Program-made: the position numbers and the translations under genes | The notes under the pieces: model-generated | Told to the model about the DNA's origin: nothing | Databases searched by the model: none | What the model saw: the letters and a program-made list of their open reading frames with translations, nothing else | Part shown: in pieces, positions 24,668-31,635 of the stretch | Position numbering within the stretch: position 1 is the first letter of the stretch | Layout: the number at the start of each line of letters is the position of its first letter | Source: a virus | Length of the DNA stretch: 42,988 nt | Virus record (IMG/VR): IMGVR_UViG_3300046506_000488 | Coordinates: 1-42,988 of that record | Strand: one strand, 5' to 3'

Positions 24668-25133
24668 CGAAGCCCCCGCCAGCCAGCTCGGCGACGCGCG
24701 TTGCGCTCAGCTCCTCCAGGGCGTCGCTCAACGCGGTATCGATCCGCTGCTTCAGCGCCACGTCACCCTTGGCTACGATCGCGCCGACGCGCAGCAGGCG
24801 GGCGAGCGACAGTTCGATTACCGACGCGACCGCCGACGTCATATCCGGCAGCGATGCCAGTTCCCTGCGACGCTCCGCGTTTTCCATCGCGACACGATCA
24901 GCTTGCTCGCTGGCAAGTCGCGCTCGCTCAACCTCAAGGCTCAGCGAACTATCGCCGTCGACGATGCCGCGCTTTTTCAGTCGGTACTCGACAAAGGCCT
25001 GAACGTATTCGTCCGCTGTTGATCCGGGTCGGGGTAACTCGCCCGCCTGCATCCTGTCGCGCACCCAGCTGTCGGACATCGCGAGCAGCCATGCGACCTC
25101 GGCTCTAGTGAGAGTGACGGTGTCTATATTCAC
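24630..25133 (-). CDS. terminase small subunit, Nu1-like
   Basis: 167 residues from a GTG (25133) with GGGAGG eight bases upstream. An N-terminal winged-HTH (LTRAEVAWLLAMSDSWVRDRMQAG) is the DNA-recognition part of Nu1-type small terminases. The middle is a long charged helix (SLEVERARLASEQADRVAMENAERR) for self-assembly, and the acidic C-terminus (DDESEPDEEPDD) probably binds the large subunit. It recognises the packaging start site, likely the upstream non-coding stretch 25134-25226. Confidence 0.88.
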   Translation of the reverse strand: MNIDTVTLTRAEVAWLLAMSDSWVRDRMQAGELPRPGSTADEYVQAFVEYRLKKRGIVDGDSSLSLEVERARLASEQADRVAMENAERRRELASLPDMTSAVASVIELSLARLLRVGAIVAKGDVALKQRIDTALSDALEELSATRVAELAGGGFDDESEPDEEPDD

Positions 25134-25226
25134 AAATGCCGCCTCCCTTTATTTGGGATTGGCAGAAATTAGCCAAAATCTATTCTTAGGCGGCGGCACT
25201 TACGCCTATCTCATGGCTACAAAACT
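25134..25226. other. candidate packaging (cos/pac) region
   Basis: This 93-base gap is the only space directly upstream of the small terminase, where lambda-type phages keep cos. It holds two dyads, TTGGC (25159-25163) with GCCAA (25172-25176) around an AT-rich loop, and TAGGCG (25187-25192) with CGCCTA (25203-25208) around a GC-rich core, plus the terminase ribosome binding site. The dyads could be terminase binding or nicking sites. No overhang can be defined from sequence alone. Confidence 0.35.
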
Positions 25227-25952
25227 TCAGCGCTCCCGCCCCCCGCATGCGCAATTCGCCCGCCTAGGACCCAAAGGTGGGGGGCCAGGGGTGGGCAGCA
25301 TCCGATTGTGCCTCCCGAAGTTGCATCCTGCGCAAGCAATGACCACGTTCGAGATCCCGTGCAGCCCTCCCTTGCTCAGTGGGACGACGTGATCGAGCGT
25401 GGCGTCAGTCGGCAAATAGGTCCGCCTGCCGCGCTTGAAAGTAAGGCTGCACCCGCAATGCGCGCACAATTCCGCTGCGGCGAACATTGCCTGCACAACA
25501 TCGGTAGTAAGCGTGCCGTCCGATTGTGACCGCTCACGGCCGCGCCTAGCCTGCTTGGAAGCAATCATCCTGGCTCGGCGCCTATCAGCAGCGGCCTCAT
25601 GCCAGCGCAGGTCGGTGACAGGATCATTGATCAACATGGCCGCACAGAGAAGAATGGCCGCAAGTCGCATCTGATCAATGGCGGCCCTGTCGAGAGCCTG
25701 GCTCTCACGGCCCGGCACGCCGGGCCGAAAGTTGCGGCCTTGGCGAACTGCCCTGAGGCGTCGCGCTTCTTGCTTACCTTCAGTGGTGCGCCACCAATCA
25801 TGCCCTTTACCCCTGGTGTGCGGGGTATGGCACGCAGAGCAACGTCTATATCGCTTTCCGGCCTTGAGCGCGAACACCTCTATGGGCTTTACTTCAGCGC
25901 AGCCCGCGCAGCGTTTGAGGGATCCCCGGATGGGCGCAATCTCACCCGACAT
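25227..25952 (-). CDS. HNH endonuclease upstream of terminase
   Basis: 241 residues. An N-terminal treble-clef-like segment (CAGCAEVKPIEVFAL and CSACH) is followed by a linker and a C-terminal HNH domain: CAHCG near 163, TLDHVVPLSKGGLHGISNVV near 183-202, and CAGCNFGRHN. The HNH His, Asn and His positions and the two Cys pairs look intact. Phages of the HK97 kind carry an HNH protein next to terminase that helps cos cleavage and packaging, a likely role here. Confidence 0.85.
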   Translation of the reverse strand: MSGEIAPIRGSLKRCAGCAEVKPIEVFALKAGKRYRRCSACHTPHTRGKGHDWWRTTEGKQEARRLRAVRQGRNFRPGVPGRESQALDRAAIDQMRLAAILLCAAMLINDPVTDLRWHEAAADRRRARMIASKQARRGRERSQSDGTLTTDVVQAMFAAAELCAHCGCSLTFKRGRRTYLPTDATLDHVVPLSKGGLHGISNVVIACAGCNFGRHNRMLPTPGPPPLGPRRANCACGGRER

Positions 25953-25973
25953 GGGAACACGATAGCAACACGC

Positions 25974-26141
25974 TCATCCTCTCACCACCCGCCGTATCGC
26001 CGACGAGATGCGCTCCGCTTCTTCGATCAACCGATCCGATTGGGCCACCGATGTACGGGGCTCCCGCATATCGAAGGCCAAGGCATGCATGTCGCCAGCT
26101 AGACGCTCGAGTAGGTCAGCAGGGGCAGGGCGAGTGGCCAC
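25974..26141 (-). CDS. 55-residue small helical protein
   Basis: GTG start at 26141, three bases after the preceding stop. The peptide is helical and charged (LLERLAGDMHALAFDM, QSDRLIEEAERISSAIRRVVRG). It is too short for family assignment. It lies in the junction between the early operon and the packaging genes. Good coding composition and tight spacing suggest a real gene. Confidence 0.55.
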   Translation of the reverse strand: MATRPAPADLLERLAGDMHALAFDMREPRTSVAQSDRLIEEAERISSAIRRVVRG

Positions 26142-26144
26142 GTG

Positions 26145-26351
26145 TCAGATGCGGCGCGCGAGGGCGGACGGAGAAATGGGTTTGAGCATAGTGACCGTCC
26201 GCCTCACCTCTTCCTCGATCAACGCTGTACCGAGGTGCGACATGCTCAGCGCGGCCAGGTGGGCTTCCGCATCGATCTGGCTGGAGAACTTCACCTGTGT
26301 GGCGCGGCGGCCGCTGGCGTCAACGATCTCATAGTGCTGGGTCATGGGCAT
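26145..26351 (-). CDS. small protein after the early/late terminator
   Basis: About 68 residues from ATG 26351; a TTG at 26357 and an ATG at 26345 are alternatives. The sequence (HYEIVDASGRRATQVKFSSQIDAEAHLAAL) looks like a short beta-alpha module. It is the first gene after the hairpin terminator at 26369-26386, so it would be expressed only by read-through or from its own promoter. Function unknown. Confidence 0.6.
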   Translation of the reverse strand: MPMTQHYEIVDASGRRATQVKFSSQIDAEAHLAALSMSHLGTALIEEEVRRTVTMLKPISPSALARRI

Positions 26352-26368
26352 GCTCAAGATGCACGAAA

Positions 26369-26386
26369 GCCCACCGTCAGGTGGGC
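26369..26386 (-). terminator. intrinsic-type terminator between NusG-like gene and late operon
   Basis: GCCCACC and GGTGGGC form a perfect 7-bp GC-rich stem with a 4-base loop. On the minus strand it is followed by TTTCGTGC, a short T-run. It lies downstream of the NusG-like gene and before the packaging genes, exactly where a late-gene control terminator would be expected. Confidence 0.6.
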
Positions 26387-26411
26387 ATGGTGTCGGGCAG
26401 GTCTCTAACGT

Positions 26412-26468
26412 CGCGGAAAGCGCATGCTTTCACCGCGTTGGTGGCGAGGGCGGTAAGGTCCGAAGACC
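26412..26468 (-). promoter_or_regulatory. tandem hairpins downstream of the NusG-like gene
   Basis: Two further dyads lie between the NusG-like stop (26497) and the terminator. GGTC-TTCG-GACC (26457-26468) is a UUCG-tetraloop hairpin. CGCGGAAAGC pairs with GCTTT-CA-CCGCG (26412-26437) as a 10-bp stem with a small bulge. They are placed to act in the nascent RNA before the terminator, for example as a loading or pause site for the antiterminator. That role is inference. Confidence 0.4.
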
Positions 26469-26496
26469 AGCCTGACCAATTAACTCACCTGTCCGC

Positions 26497-27051
26497 TCAA
26501 GCGGCAATGCCCGTGTGGGCCGGTGCTTCGTGTACCCCATCTGTTCGCAGTAGGAAAGTGGCAATCTTGAGCCGGAAGCGCCCACCGAACGCGACGAGGG
26601 CGAACTTGCCATCACCGTCTTGCACCACACCTGACAGGCCGGCCGCAGGGCCCTCCGTAACACGCACCGTTTCGCCCTTGGGGAAGACGTGACGCTTCGT
26701 CTTCAACTGCGTCAGGCGATGACGCTCCTCCTCCTTCCGCATGCCCGCAACCTCGCTCTCGGCTATCAGCGGATACCTGCCGAAATGGCGGAAGATTGAG
26801 AATTGGGGGTGGGGGCTGACCGGCTGAGCGATGACTGCCGATAGATCAGCCAGCCGATTAGCGCGGACAAACACGAACGTGGGCATGATCGCGAGATCAA
26901 CCTCGATGGTGACCTTACTGCGCGGGCGTTGACGGCGGAGCACGTGCATCGGCGTCCATGTCTCAAAGCCCGCGCCTGCCAATGACTTGGCGAGCGCGAG
27001 CGTGCGCGCTCCCGATGTGCGGAGAATGCACCAGTCTGCGGCTTTCCTCAT
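26497..27051 (-). CDS. NusG/RfaH-like transcription elongation factor
   Basis: 184 residues with the two-domain NusG layout. The NGN domain (about 5-105) has WCILRTSG at the start, FETWTPMHVLRRQ and the PTFVFV strand. A charged linker leads to a KOW domain (about 125-165) with FPKGETVRVTEGPAAGLSGVVQ. NGN binds the beta' clamp helices of RNA polymerase and suppresses pausing, and KOW contacts Rho, ribosome or RNA. A prophage copy at the end of the early operon, ahead of a terminator, probably acts as a late-gene antiterminator. Confidence 0.85.
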   Translation of the reverse strand: MRKAADWCILRTSGARTLALAKSLAGAGFETWTPMHVLRRQRPRSKVTIEVDLAIMPTFVFVRANRLADLSAVIAQPVSPHPQFSIFRHFGRYPLIAESEVAGMRKEEERHRLTQLKTKRHVFPKGETVRVTEGPAAGLSGVVQDGDGKFALVAFGGRFRLKIATFLLRTDGVHEAPAHTGIAA

Positions 27052-27113
27052 CTAGACCCATCCCGCTCAATCAATGTGGAACATACATGAAACATCGTTG
27101 AAAATCATCAGTC

Positions 27114-27917
27114 TCACATGTCGTCGATGACGCGCCGAAAGAACTCATGCTCATCCTTCGGCGGCACGTATTCCGGAATCGGCGTGGCCTGCCGGCGCGC
27201 GTCCCGCTGAGCGAATATCTCCGTGATCGACAGGCCAGCGATCGGCGCAGCATCGCTGACCTTTGGCGCCCGGACGTCGATACCGACCTCCTTGGCGATG
27301 TCAGCCAGCTCTGACATGGTCGGAGGGCGAGGCTTACCTTTTGGTATGGGGCGCGACGGCGCGGCGTCGTATGGCTCGGTTTTCAGTCCGAACTCAGCCT
27401 TGATCCCTGCCAGCTCTTCAGGCGTTGGTGGTGGAGCGTCAGCGGGTTTCGGTAGCGCCGCCTTCTTGCCGGCCGCCTGAATGCCCTGCAAGCGGTGCAA
27501 AACGCGCTTTCGTTCGACAGCGCGAGAATCGGCGAAGGCCCGCACCTCGCCGACGGTCGGCATAAAACCGCGTGCGCTGACCTTGATTGCGTCGTCGAGC
27601 GCCTGCGAAAGGATGTCCTTTGGAAGGTCCGCCAAAAGTCGGTGTGTTTCGTGCAGCCAGGCCGTAGCCTTCTTGGCGGTCCAGCCCTGCGTCATCGCGA
27701 GCTGCATCATGGTCAGCCGATCATACAGCCAGTCCCGGTCCACCGGATCAAGGCCGCGCTGCGCCTCTTCGATATAGCGTGGAAGCTGATCGATCAGCGG
27801 ACCAAGTTCGCGCCGAGCGCGAAGAGGGCTCCAGTCGAGGCTAGTTGTCACGGCCGAGATTACGGCGCGCGGCAAAGATGGGGTCTTCCCGTCCGTTGTG
27901 GTGATTTCGTTGCCCAT
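27114..27917 (-). CDS. replication-module protein, unknown function
   Basis: 267 residues from ATG 27917, overlapping the end of the initiator gene by 77 bases. The first 150 residues are helical (GWTAKKATAWLHETHRLL, then LPKDILSQALDDAIK and RGFMPTVGEVRAFAD), a pattern I know from proteins encoded after replication genes in alphaproteobacterial prophages. A Pro/Lys-rich linker leads to a helical end. Position after an O-like protein suggests a helicase-loader role like lambda P or DnaC, but no Walker motif is visible, so this is unproven. Confidence 0.65.
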   Translation of the reverse strand: MGNEITTTDGKTPSLPRAVISAVTTSLDWSPLRARRELGPLIDQLPRYIEEAQRGLDPVDRDWLYDRLTMMQLAMTQGWTAKKATAWLHETHRLLADLPKDILSQALDDAIKVSARGFMPTVGEVRAFADSRAVERKRVLHRLQGIQAAGKKAALPKPADAPPPTPEELAGIKAEFGLKTEPYDAAPSRPIPKGKPRPPTMSELADIAKEVGIDVRAPKVSDAAPIAGLSITEIFAQRDARRQATPIPEYVPPKDEHEFFRRVIDDM

Positions 27918-28572
27918 TGCGTCTCTCGCTTCCTCGGGGATCGTAAATTCCGGCCCAGCCTTCTTCGGCGGCGTGCTGCAGGATCCGGCCCGGCGGCCAC
28001 TCGGGATCGGTGAAGGCTTCGATCTGGCGGAGCATCTTGCCGTAGGCGCTGGCGGTGTTCGGCAAGCGCTTCCGCTTCCGGTTGGCGAGAAAATCGATCC
28101 AGTGACCGGCATCCGCCCAATCAGGTCTCGGGAATGGGTCGAGCGCAGCCGATGCCCGCGCAGCCTTTGGAGGCGAAGCCTTCAAAGGTTTGGTGGTTAC
28201 TGGCTGTTTGGGTGCCACTGTGGCGGGCGTGGGCGCCTGTGTGACGCCCGTCTCAGTGACGCCCGTCAGTGTGTCACCCGTCTGTGTGGCGGGTGTGATA
28301 TCATCGGCGATCGGGTGGACCGTGTAGACGCAACCGTGGCGCAACTGCCTGCGCGCGATGTGACCCAGATACTTCAATCGCATGATGGCGCGCTGAACCG
28401 CTCTCTCTGAGAGCTTGGTCTTACCGGTCAAGCCAGTCGGCCCATTGATGGGCGGCCAGCACTGCGCGTCCTCATTCGCCATGATGGCAAGCACGGTCAG
28501 CACGCTCTGCTCAGGCGCGGTGATATCGACGACGGCGATCGCCGCGCGAACAAGGTCGAACCCCGTCAACAT
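27841..28572 (-). CDS. replication initiator-like protein (O-like, winged HTH)
   Basis: 243 residues from ATG 28572 (TGATG overlap with the previous gene; a GTG lies 3 bases earlier). The N-terminal 95 residues form a winged helix (LTGKTKLSERAVQRAIMRLKYLGHIARRQ), as in phage O and DnaD-type initiators. The centre is a Thr/Pro/Ala linker coded by 15-bp repeats, and the C-terminal part (WIDFLANRKRKRLPNTASAYGKM) is a basic helical domain. Expected to bind the phage origin, perhaps within its own gene, and recruit the host replisome. Confidence 0.75.
   Translation of the reverse strand: MLTGFDLVRAAIAVVDITAPEQSVLTVLAIMANEDAQCWPPINGPTGLTGKTKLSERAVQRAIMRLKYLGHIARRQLRHGCVYTVHPIADDITPATQTGDTLTGVTETGVTQAPTPATVAPKQPVTTKPLKASPPKAARASAALDPFPRPDWADAGHWIDFLANRKRKRLPNTASAYGKMLRQIEAFTDPEWPPGRILQHAAEEGWAGIYDPRGSERRNGQRNHHNGREDPIFAARRNLGRDN
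28241..28297. repeat. 15-bp iteron-like direct repeats in the initiator gene
   Basis: GTGACGCCCGTC occurs at 28241 and 28256, GTGTCACCCGTC at 28271 and a degenerate GTGGCGGGTGTG at 28286, exactly 15 bp apart. In protein terms this gives five-residue TGVT-type repeats in the linker. Lambda keeps its origin iterons inside O, so these may be initiator binding sites. No adjacent AT-rich unwinding element is obvious. Confidence 0.5.
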
Positions 28573-28745
28573 CACGGGCGGCCCGCCTCCTGGCGATCCG
28601 CGCGCGCCGTCATACGCTTGGTTTCCCAGCCTTTGGCGGAGGCGCGTGAACGGGGGAGGCGCTCGGCCTTCCGGCGCGCCAAGTCGGCATGGAGCTTACG
28701 CGCCGCCGGCATGACGGAGCGGAGGGGGTCGAGCGCGCTGGCCAC
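28572..28745 (-). CDS. 57-residue basic protein before the initiator
   Basis: GTG 28745 follows the upstream stop directly, and the TGA overlaps the initiator start (TGATG). The peptide is Arg/Ala/Lys-rich (AARKLHADLARRKAERLPRS, GWETKRMTARADRQ) and predicted helical. It could bind DNA or be a small accessory of replication. No family recognised. Support comes from the tight coupling on both sides. Confidence 0.6.
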   Translation of the reverse strand: MASALDPLRSVMPAARKLHADLARRKAERLPRSRASAKGWETKRMTARADRQEAGRP

Positions 28746-29366
28746 CTACACGGCCTCGGTTTCGGGGGCCGCTGGGATGCGAACAACCTTGCCGATGTCC
28801 GGCGTCCACGATGACGCCGTCTGGGCTTGGTTGAACGCGACGAGTGCCGCCTCGATCGCCGCGCCCAGCGCATCAGCGCCGTTCACATGCTCTTCGGCAT
28901 CCTCGAATGCTTCCTCGCACATGTCTTCGATCGCGCGTTCGACGAAATCTGACGCCAACCGCTTCGGATCGATGCTGAGCAGCGCACTGTCACAAGGGTG
29001 CGCCCATTGCCCGGGGTGATCGTCCGAAGCGCTTTCCATGTCGTGGAAATACGTGTCTGTGCCGACTAGGCAGAGCGCGCCACCATCGTATTCAACGACC
29101 GTCGCTTTCGCGATGACGGCCGCGTCTATGCAGCTGCTGCATTTCGTCGAGCTCGCGAACTTGAGCTCCTCGCCGCACGCGCAATGCCGGATCGGCGGTG
29201 GCGGAGGCGGGACGCAGCAGGCTTCGGCGCGGCGCAGGGCTTCTGCACGACCAGCCTCCCCGCCGCCAAAGAAGCGGGGTGAGGTGGCGTTGCCGCATTT
29301 CCCGCACGCATAAAGGCGCGGGGTTGCTTCTGTGTCGTCCGCGAAGATGAGAGGGCGCGCTTCCAT
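28746..29366 (-). CDS. zinc-binding-type hypothetical protein
   Basis: 206 residues from ATG 29366, overlapping the GapR stop. Three Cys pairs in the first 90 residues (CGKCG, HCACG and KCSSC) suggest one or two zinc sites, separated by a Pro-rich CCVPPPPPPIRHC stretch. The C-terminal 120 residues are acidic and helical (DFVERAIEDMCEEAFEDAEEHV). It may bind nucleic acid or protein partners in the replication module. No named family. Confidence 0.6.
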   Translation of the reverse strand: MEARPLIFADDTEATPRLYACGKCGNATSPRFFGGGEAGRAEALRRAEACCVPPPPPPIRHCACGEELKFASSTKCSSCIDAAVIAKATVVEYDGGALCLVGTDTYFHDMESASDDHPGQWAHPCDSALLSIDPKRLASDFVERAIEDMCEEAFEDAEEHVNGADALGAAIEAALVAFNQAQTASSWTPDIGKVVRIPAAPETEAV

Positions 29367-29605
29367 CACGCTAAACCAAGCGCGGATTTGTACGTGTCGA
29401 GCAGCGCCTCGGCTTCGTCCCGGGCGTGCTTTTCCATCTTGCGAAGGCGGACGATGGCCTTCATCGTCCTGGTGTCATAGCCGTTCGACTTAGATTCGTT
29501 GTAAACGTCCCGGATGTCGTCGGCCATGCCGGCTTTCTCTTCTTCCAGGCGCTCAATGCGCTCAATGAAAAGGCGAAGTTGATCGCCTGCTACGTTGTCG
29601 GACAT
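29366..29605 (-). CDS. gapR: GapR-like nucleoid protein (DUF2312)
   Basis: 79 residues with an AGGAGGG ribosome binding site. [20 protein letters not shown], then [19 protein letters not shown] and [15 protein letters not shown], form the three-helix DUF2312 pattern, nearly the full length of chromosomal GapR. GapR of Caulobacter clamps around overtwisted DNA and stimulates type II topoisomerases ahead of moving polymerases. It lies beside a beta-clamp homologue, so it probably assists phage replication or substitutes for the host copy. The chromosomal form is essential or important in many alphaproteobacteria. Confidence 0.88.
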   Translation of the reverse strand: MSDNVAGDQLRLFIERIERLEEEKAGMADDIRDVYNESKSNGYDTRTMKAIVRLRKMEKHARDEAEALLDTYKSALGLA

Positions 29606-29630
29606 TGTGTTTCCCTCCTGTGAAGTTGGA

Positions 29631-30827
29631 TCAGACGCGCATCGGCATCAGGACGCCGGTCCAGGCGGTGTCTGCGGGGTTCTTGATCAGCGCCGGCGCG
29701 GATTGGTCGACGATGCTCATCACCAGCTCGCCGCCGGCTGCCGCCTCGATCATCGAGAGCAGATAGCCGCCGTTGAAGCCGACCTCGAAACCCGCGTGGT
29801 GGTGCTGGCAGCTGATCCGCATCGCGGAATCGATGCTGCTTTCGGCGTAATGTGCCGAGATCAGCGCGGCGTCATCGTCGAAGACCATCTTGACCGCGCG
29901 CACGTTGCCGGTCGCGCAATGGCGTAGCGCCTCGACCGCGCGCCGCAGTTCGGACGCCTGGAAGACGAACGTCTTCGTCGCCTCGGTGGCATGGGGCACC
30001 ACGCGGCTATAATCCGGGAACGTGCCGTCGATCAGCTTCGTCGAGACGCCGACGCTGGCATTGCCGACCTTGAACGACAGCGCCGCGCGCGTCGGGCTGC
30101 CGATCTTTTCAGGCGCGGTGCTCGTCTCGCGATTGGGCGCGTTTCGGTTCCCGACCGCGAACCGCACGCCTTCGTCATGCGACGAAGGCTTGCCGGCCAG
30201 ATGCAGCATCATCCGGATGGCCTTCCGGGGCATGATGACACCGGGCAAGGCGCCAGCCGCGTCGGGCAGGATCAGGTCGACGAAGCAAAGCCGGTGACCG
30301 TCCGTCGCGGCGGCACGATACGTCTGGTCGCCGACATGGTGGATGTAGACGCCGTTGAGATAATAGCGCGTTTCCTCGGTCGACACAGCCGACGCCACAC
30401 GGCTCAGCGAGCGGATCTGCTCCATGCTAAGCGATGCCGAGAAGACCTCCGCTTCCATTCCAGCGTCGGCCGGGAAGTCGTCAGCGGGAAGCGGGCGGTT
30501 GATCGTGAGGCCGAGCGCGCCGGCATCCAACCGAATCTTGCCGGCATCGGTGCTTAGGGCCACGTCATCGGCGCCGCTCGCCTTGATGGATGCGGAGAGC
30601 GATCGTGCGTCGGGCAACATGAATTCTGCCGAAGGCCCGCCGCCATGATCGATCTTGGCGGTGACGAGCACGTCCAGATCGGTCCCGGCTACCTCGAAGC
30701 TACCGTTGGCACGGCAGCGCAGCTGGCCGAGAATGGGGATGGTGTTGCGTCTCTCGACGGCGAGCGACGCGATGGCGACGGCGTGGTGAAAATCCTTCGA
30801 AGCGATCGATATCGAACCTTTATTCAT
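29631..30827 (-). CDS. dnaN: DNA polymerase III beta sliding clamp homologue
   Basis: 398 residues from ATG 30827 with AAGGA upstream; somewhat longer than bacterial DnaN (about 366-375). The three clamp domains are visible. [11 protein letters not shown] and VAGTDLDV occur in domain 1. [25 protein letters not shown] and GVIMPRKAI occur in domain 2. [30 protein letters not shown] and the end GVLMPMRV occur in domain 3. An insertion of about 20 residues ([16 protein letters not shown]) precedes domain 3. It should form a ring that tethers polymerase to DNA. No phage polymerase is encoded here, so it probably recruits a host enzyme. Confidence 0.92.
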   Translation of the reverse strand: MNKGSISIASKDFHHAVAIASLAVERRNTIPILGQLRCRANGSFEVAGTDLDVLVTAKIDHGGGPSAEFMLPDARSLSASIKASGADDVALSTDAGKIRLDAGALGLTINRPLPADDFPADAGMEAEVFSASLSMEQIRSLSRVASAVSTEETRYYLNGVYIHHVGDQTYRAAATDGHRLCFVDLILPDAAGALPGVIMPRKAIRMMLHLAGKPSSHDEGVRFAVGNRNAPNRETSTAPEKIGSPTRAALSFKVGNASVGVSTKLIDGTFPDYSRVVPHATEATKTFVFQASELRRAVEALRHCATGNVRAVKMVFDDDAALISAHYAESSIDSAMRISCQHHHAGFEVGFNGGYLLSMIEAAAGGELVMSIVDQSAPALIKNPADTAWTGVLMPMRV

Positions 30828-30994
30828 GGCTCGGTCCTTCTTGGCTGGTGTGTGTGGATTGCGCCGGCCAGGATCCAGGCGGGCGGAGTGTAAGGTCTGA
30901 GCGGAGTGCGGCACTCGCGGCACATGACCGGAGGGCCGGTTGCGGTCGGCGCCTCCGCGCGCTCGCCGCAGGGGCAAGAAAGGAAGGCGGTCAC
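30824..30994 (-). CDS. 56-residue zinc-ribbon microprotein
   Basis: GTG at 30994 overlaps the upstream methyltransferase stop, and its TGA overlaps the beta-clamp ATG. CPCG near residue 7 and CREC near 25 are spaced like a zinc ribbon. The C-terminus is Pro-rich (PLRPYTPPAWILAG). It may help couple the two neighbours' functions, for instance as a clamp adaptor. No family recognised. Double coupling makes translation likely. Confidence 0.6.
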   Translation of the reverse strand: MTAFLSCPCGERAEAPTATGPPVMCRECRTPLRPYTPPAWILAGAIHTHQPRRTEP

Positions 30995-31635
30995 GCCGCG
31001 ATCGCATCGAGCAGTGGCGCCGGCAGAGCGGCAGCCGGAGCGCAACGAGGATCGGGCGAATAATCGAGCCAGTCGAGGAAATGCAGGGTGGATGGCCCGA
31101 CGTGGCCGTGCTCCCAGACGAACCACGCGAAGGCGATCACGCCATGGCCGTCACCGGCTTCGGAGATGCGCCCGCGCTGCATCGGGACGCGACGGGACAT
31201 GATGTAGACGCGCGCGAGCGGGGTCGTGGGGAGCCACTCGCCGCGCCCCTGGCCTTCGAGGAATGCCAAACGGAGGAACATCGCCACCTTGCCGGCGGTC
31301 AGCTCGAGCGCCTTGTCGACGAACTCGCGCGCGAGCCCGAATGGCGGGTTGGTGACGATGTTCGGCGCTCGCGGGGTCCATTCCATGAGGAAGTCGATGC
31401 GCGATTGACCGAAGCCCCGTTCGATCAGGTCGGTGCTGATTACGTCATAACCGGCATCCGACAGGACGCGCGACATGTCGCCTTCGCCGGCGGCGCATTC
31501 CCAGATTGCACCGTCGAACTTCTCTACTGCGAGCAGCGCGGCCGTCGCGCCGGGCCAAGTCGGATAGAAGTCGTCCTTCTCCCGTTTTTCGTGGTCGACC
31601 GTGTGGGCCGACGCATAGACTGCGCCGCCGCTCAT
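30991..31635 (-). CDS. adenine-type DNA methyltransferase-like protein
   Basis: 214 residues from ATG 31635 (ATGA overlap with the upstream gene; another ATG lies 12 bases earlier). Motif I is WECAAGEGDMSRVL near 44-57, followed by YDVISTDL. Motif IV is NIVTNPPFG near 93-101. NPPF is characteristic of N6-adenine or N4-cytosine methyltransferases. No target-recognition domain can be defined. Early expression with replication genes suggests modification of phage DNA, perhaps against host restriction. Confidence 0.8.
   Translation of the reverse strand: MSGGAVYASAHTVDHEKREKDDFYPTWPGATAALLAVEKFDGAIWECAAGEGDMSRVLSDAGYDVISTDLIERGFGQSRIDFLMEWTPRAPNIVTNPPFGLAREFVDKALELTAGKVAMFLRLAFLEGQGRGEWLPTTPLARVYIMSRRVPMQRGRISEAGDGHGVIAFAWFVWEHGHVGPSTLHFLDWLDYSPDPRCAPAAALPAPLLDAIAA

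Noticed and set aside
26449-26460. GGCGGTA stretch resembling an RfaH ops element near the NusG-like gene
   Set aside because: It is on the plus strand, while the operon is transcribed leftward. RfaH-type recognition needs it on the non-template strand of that transcript.
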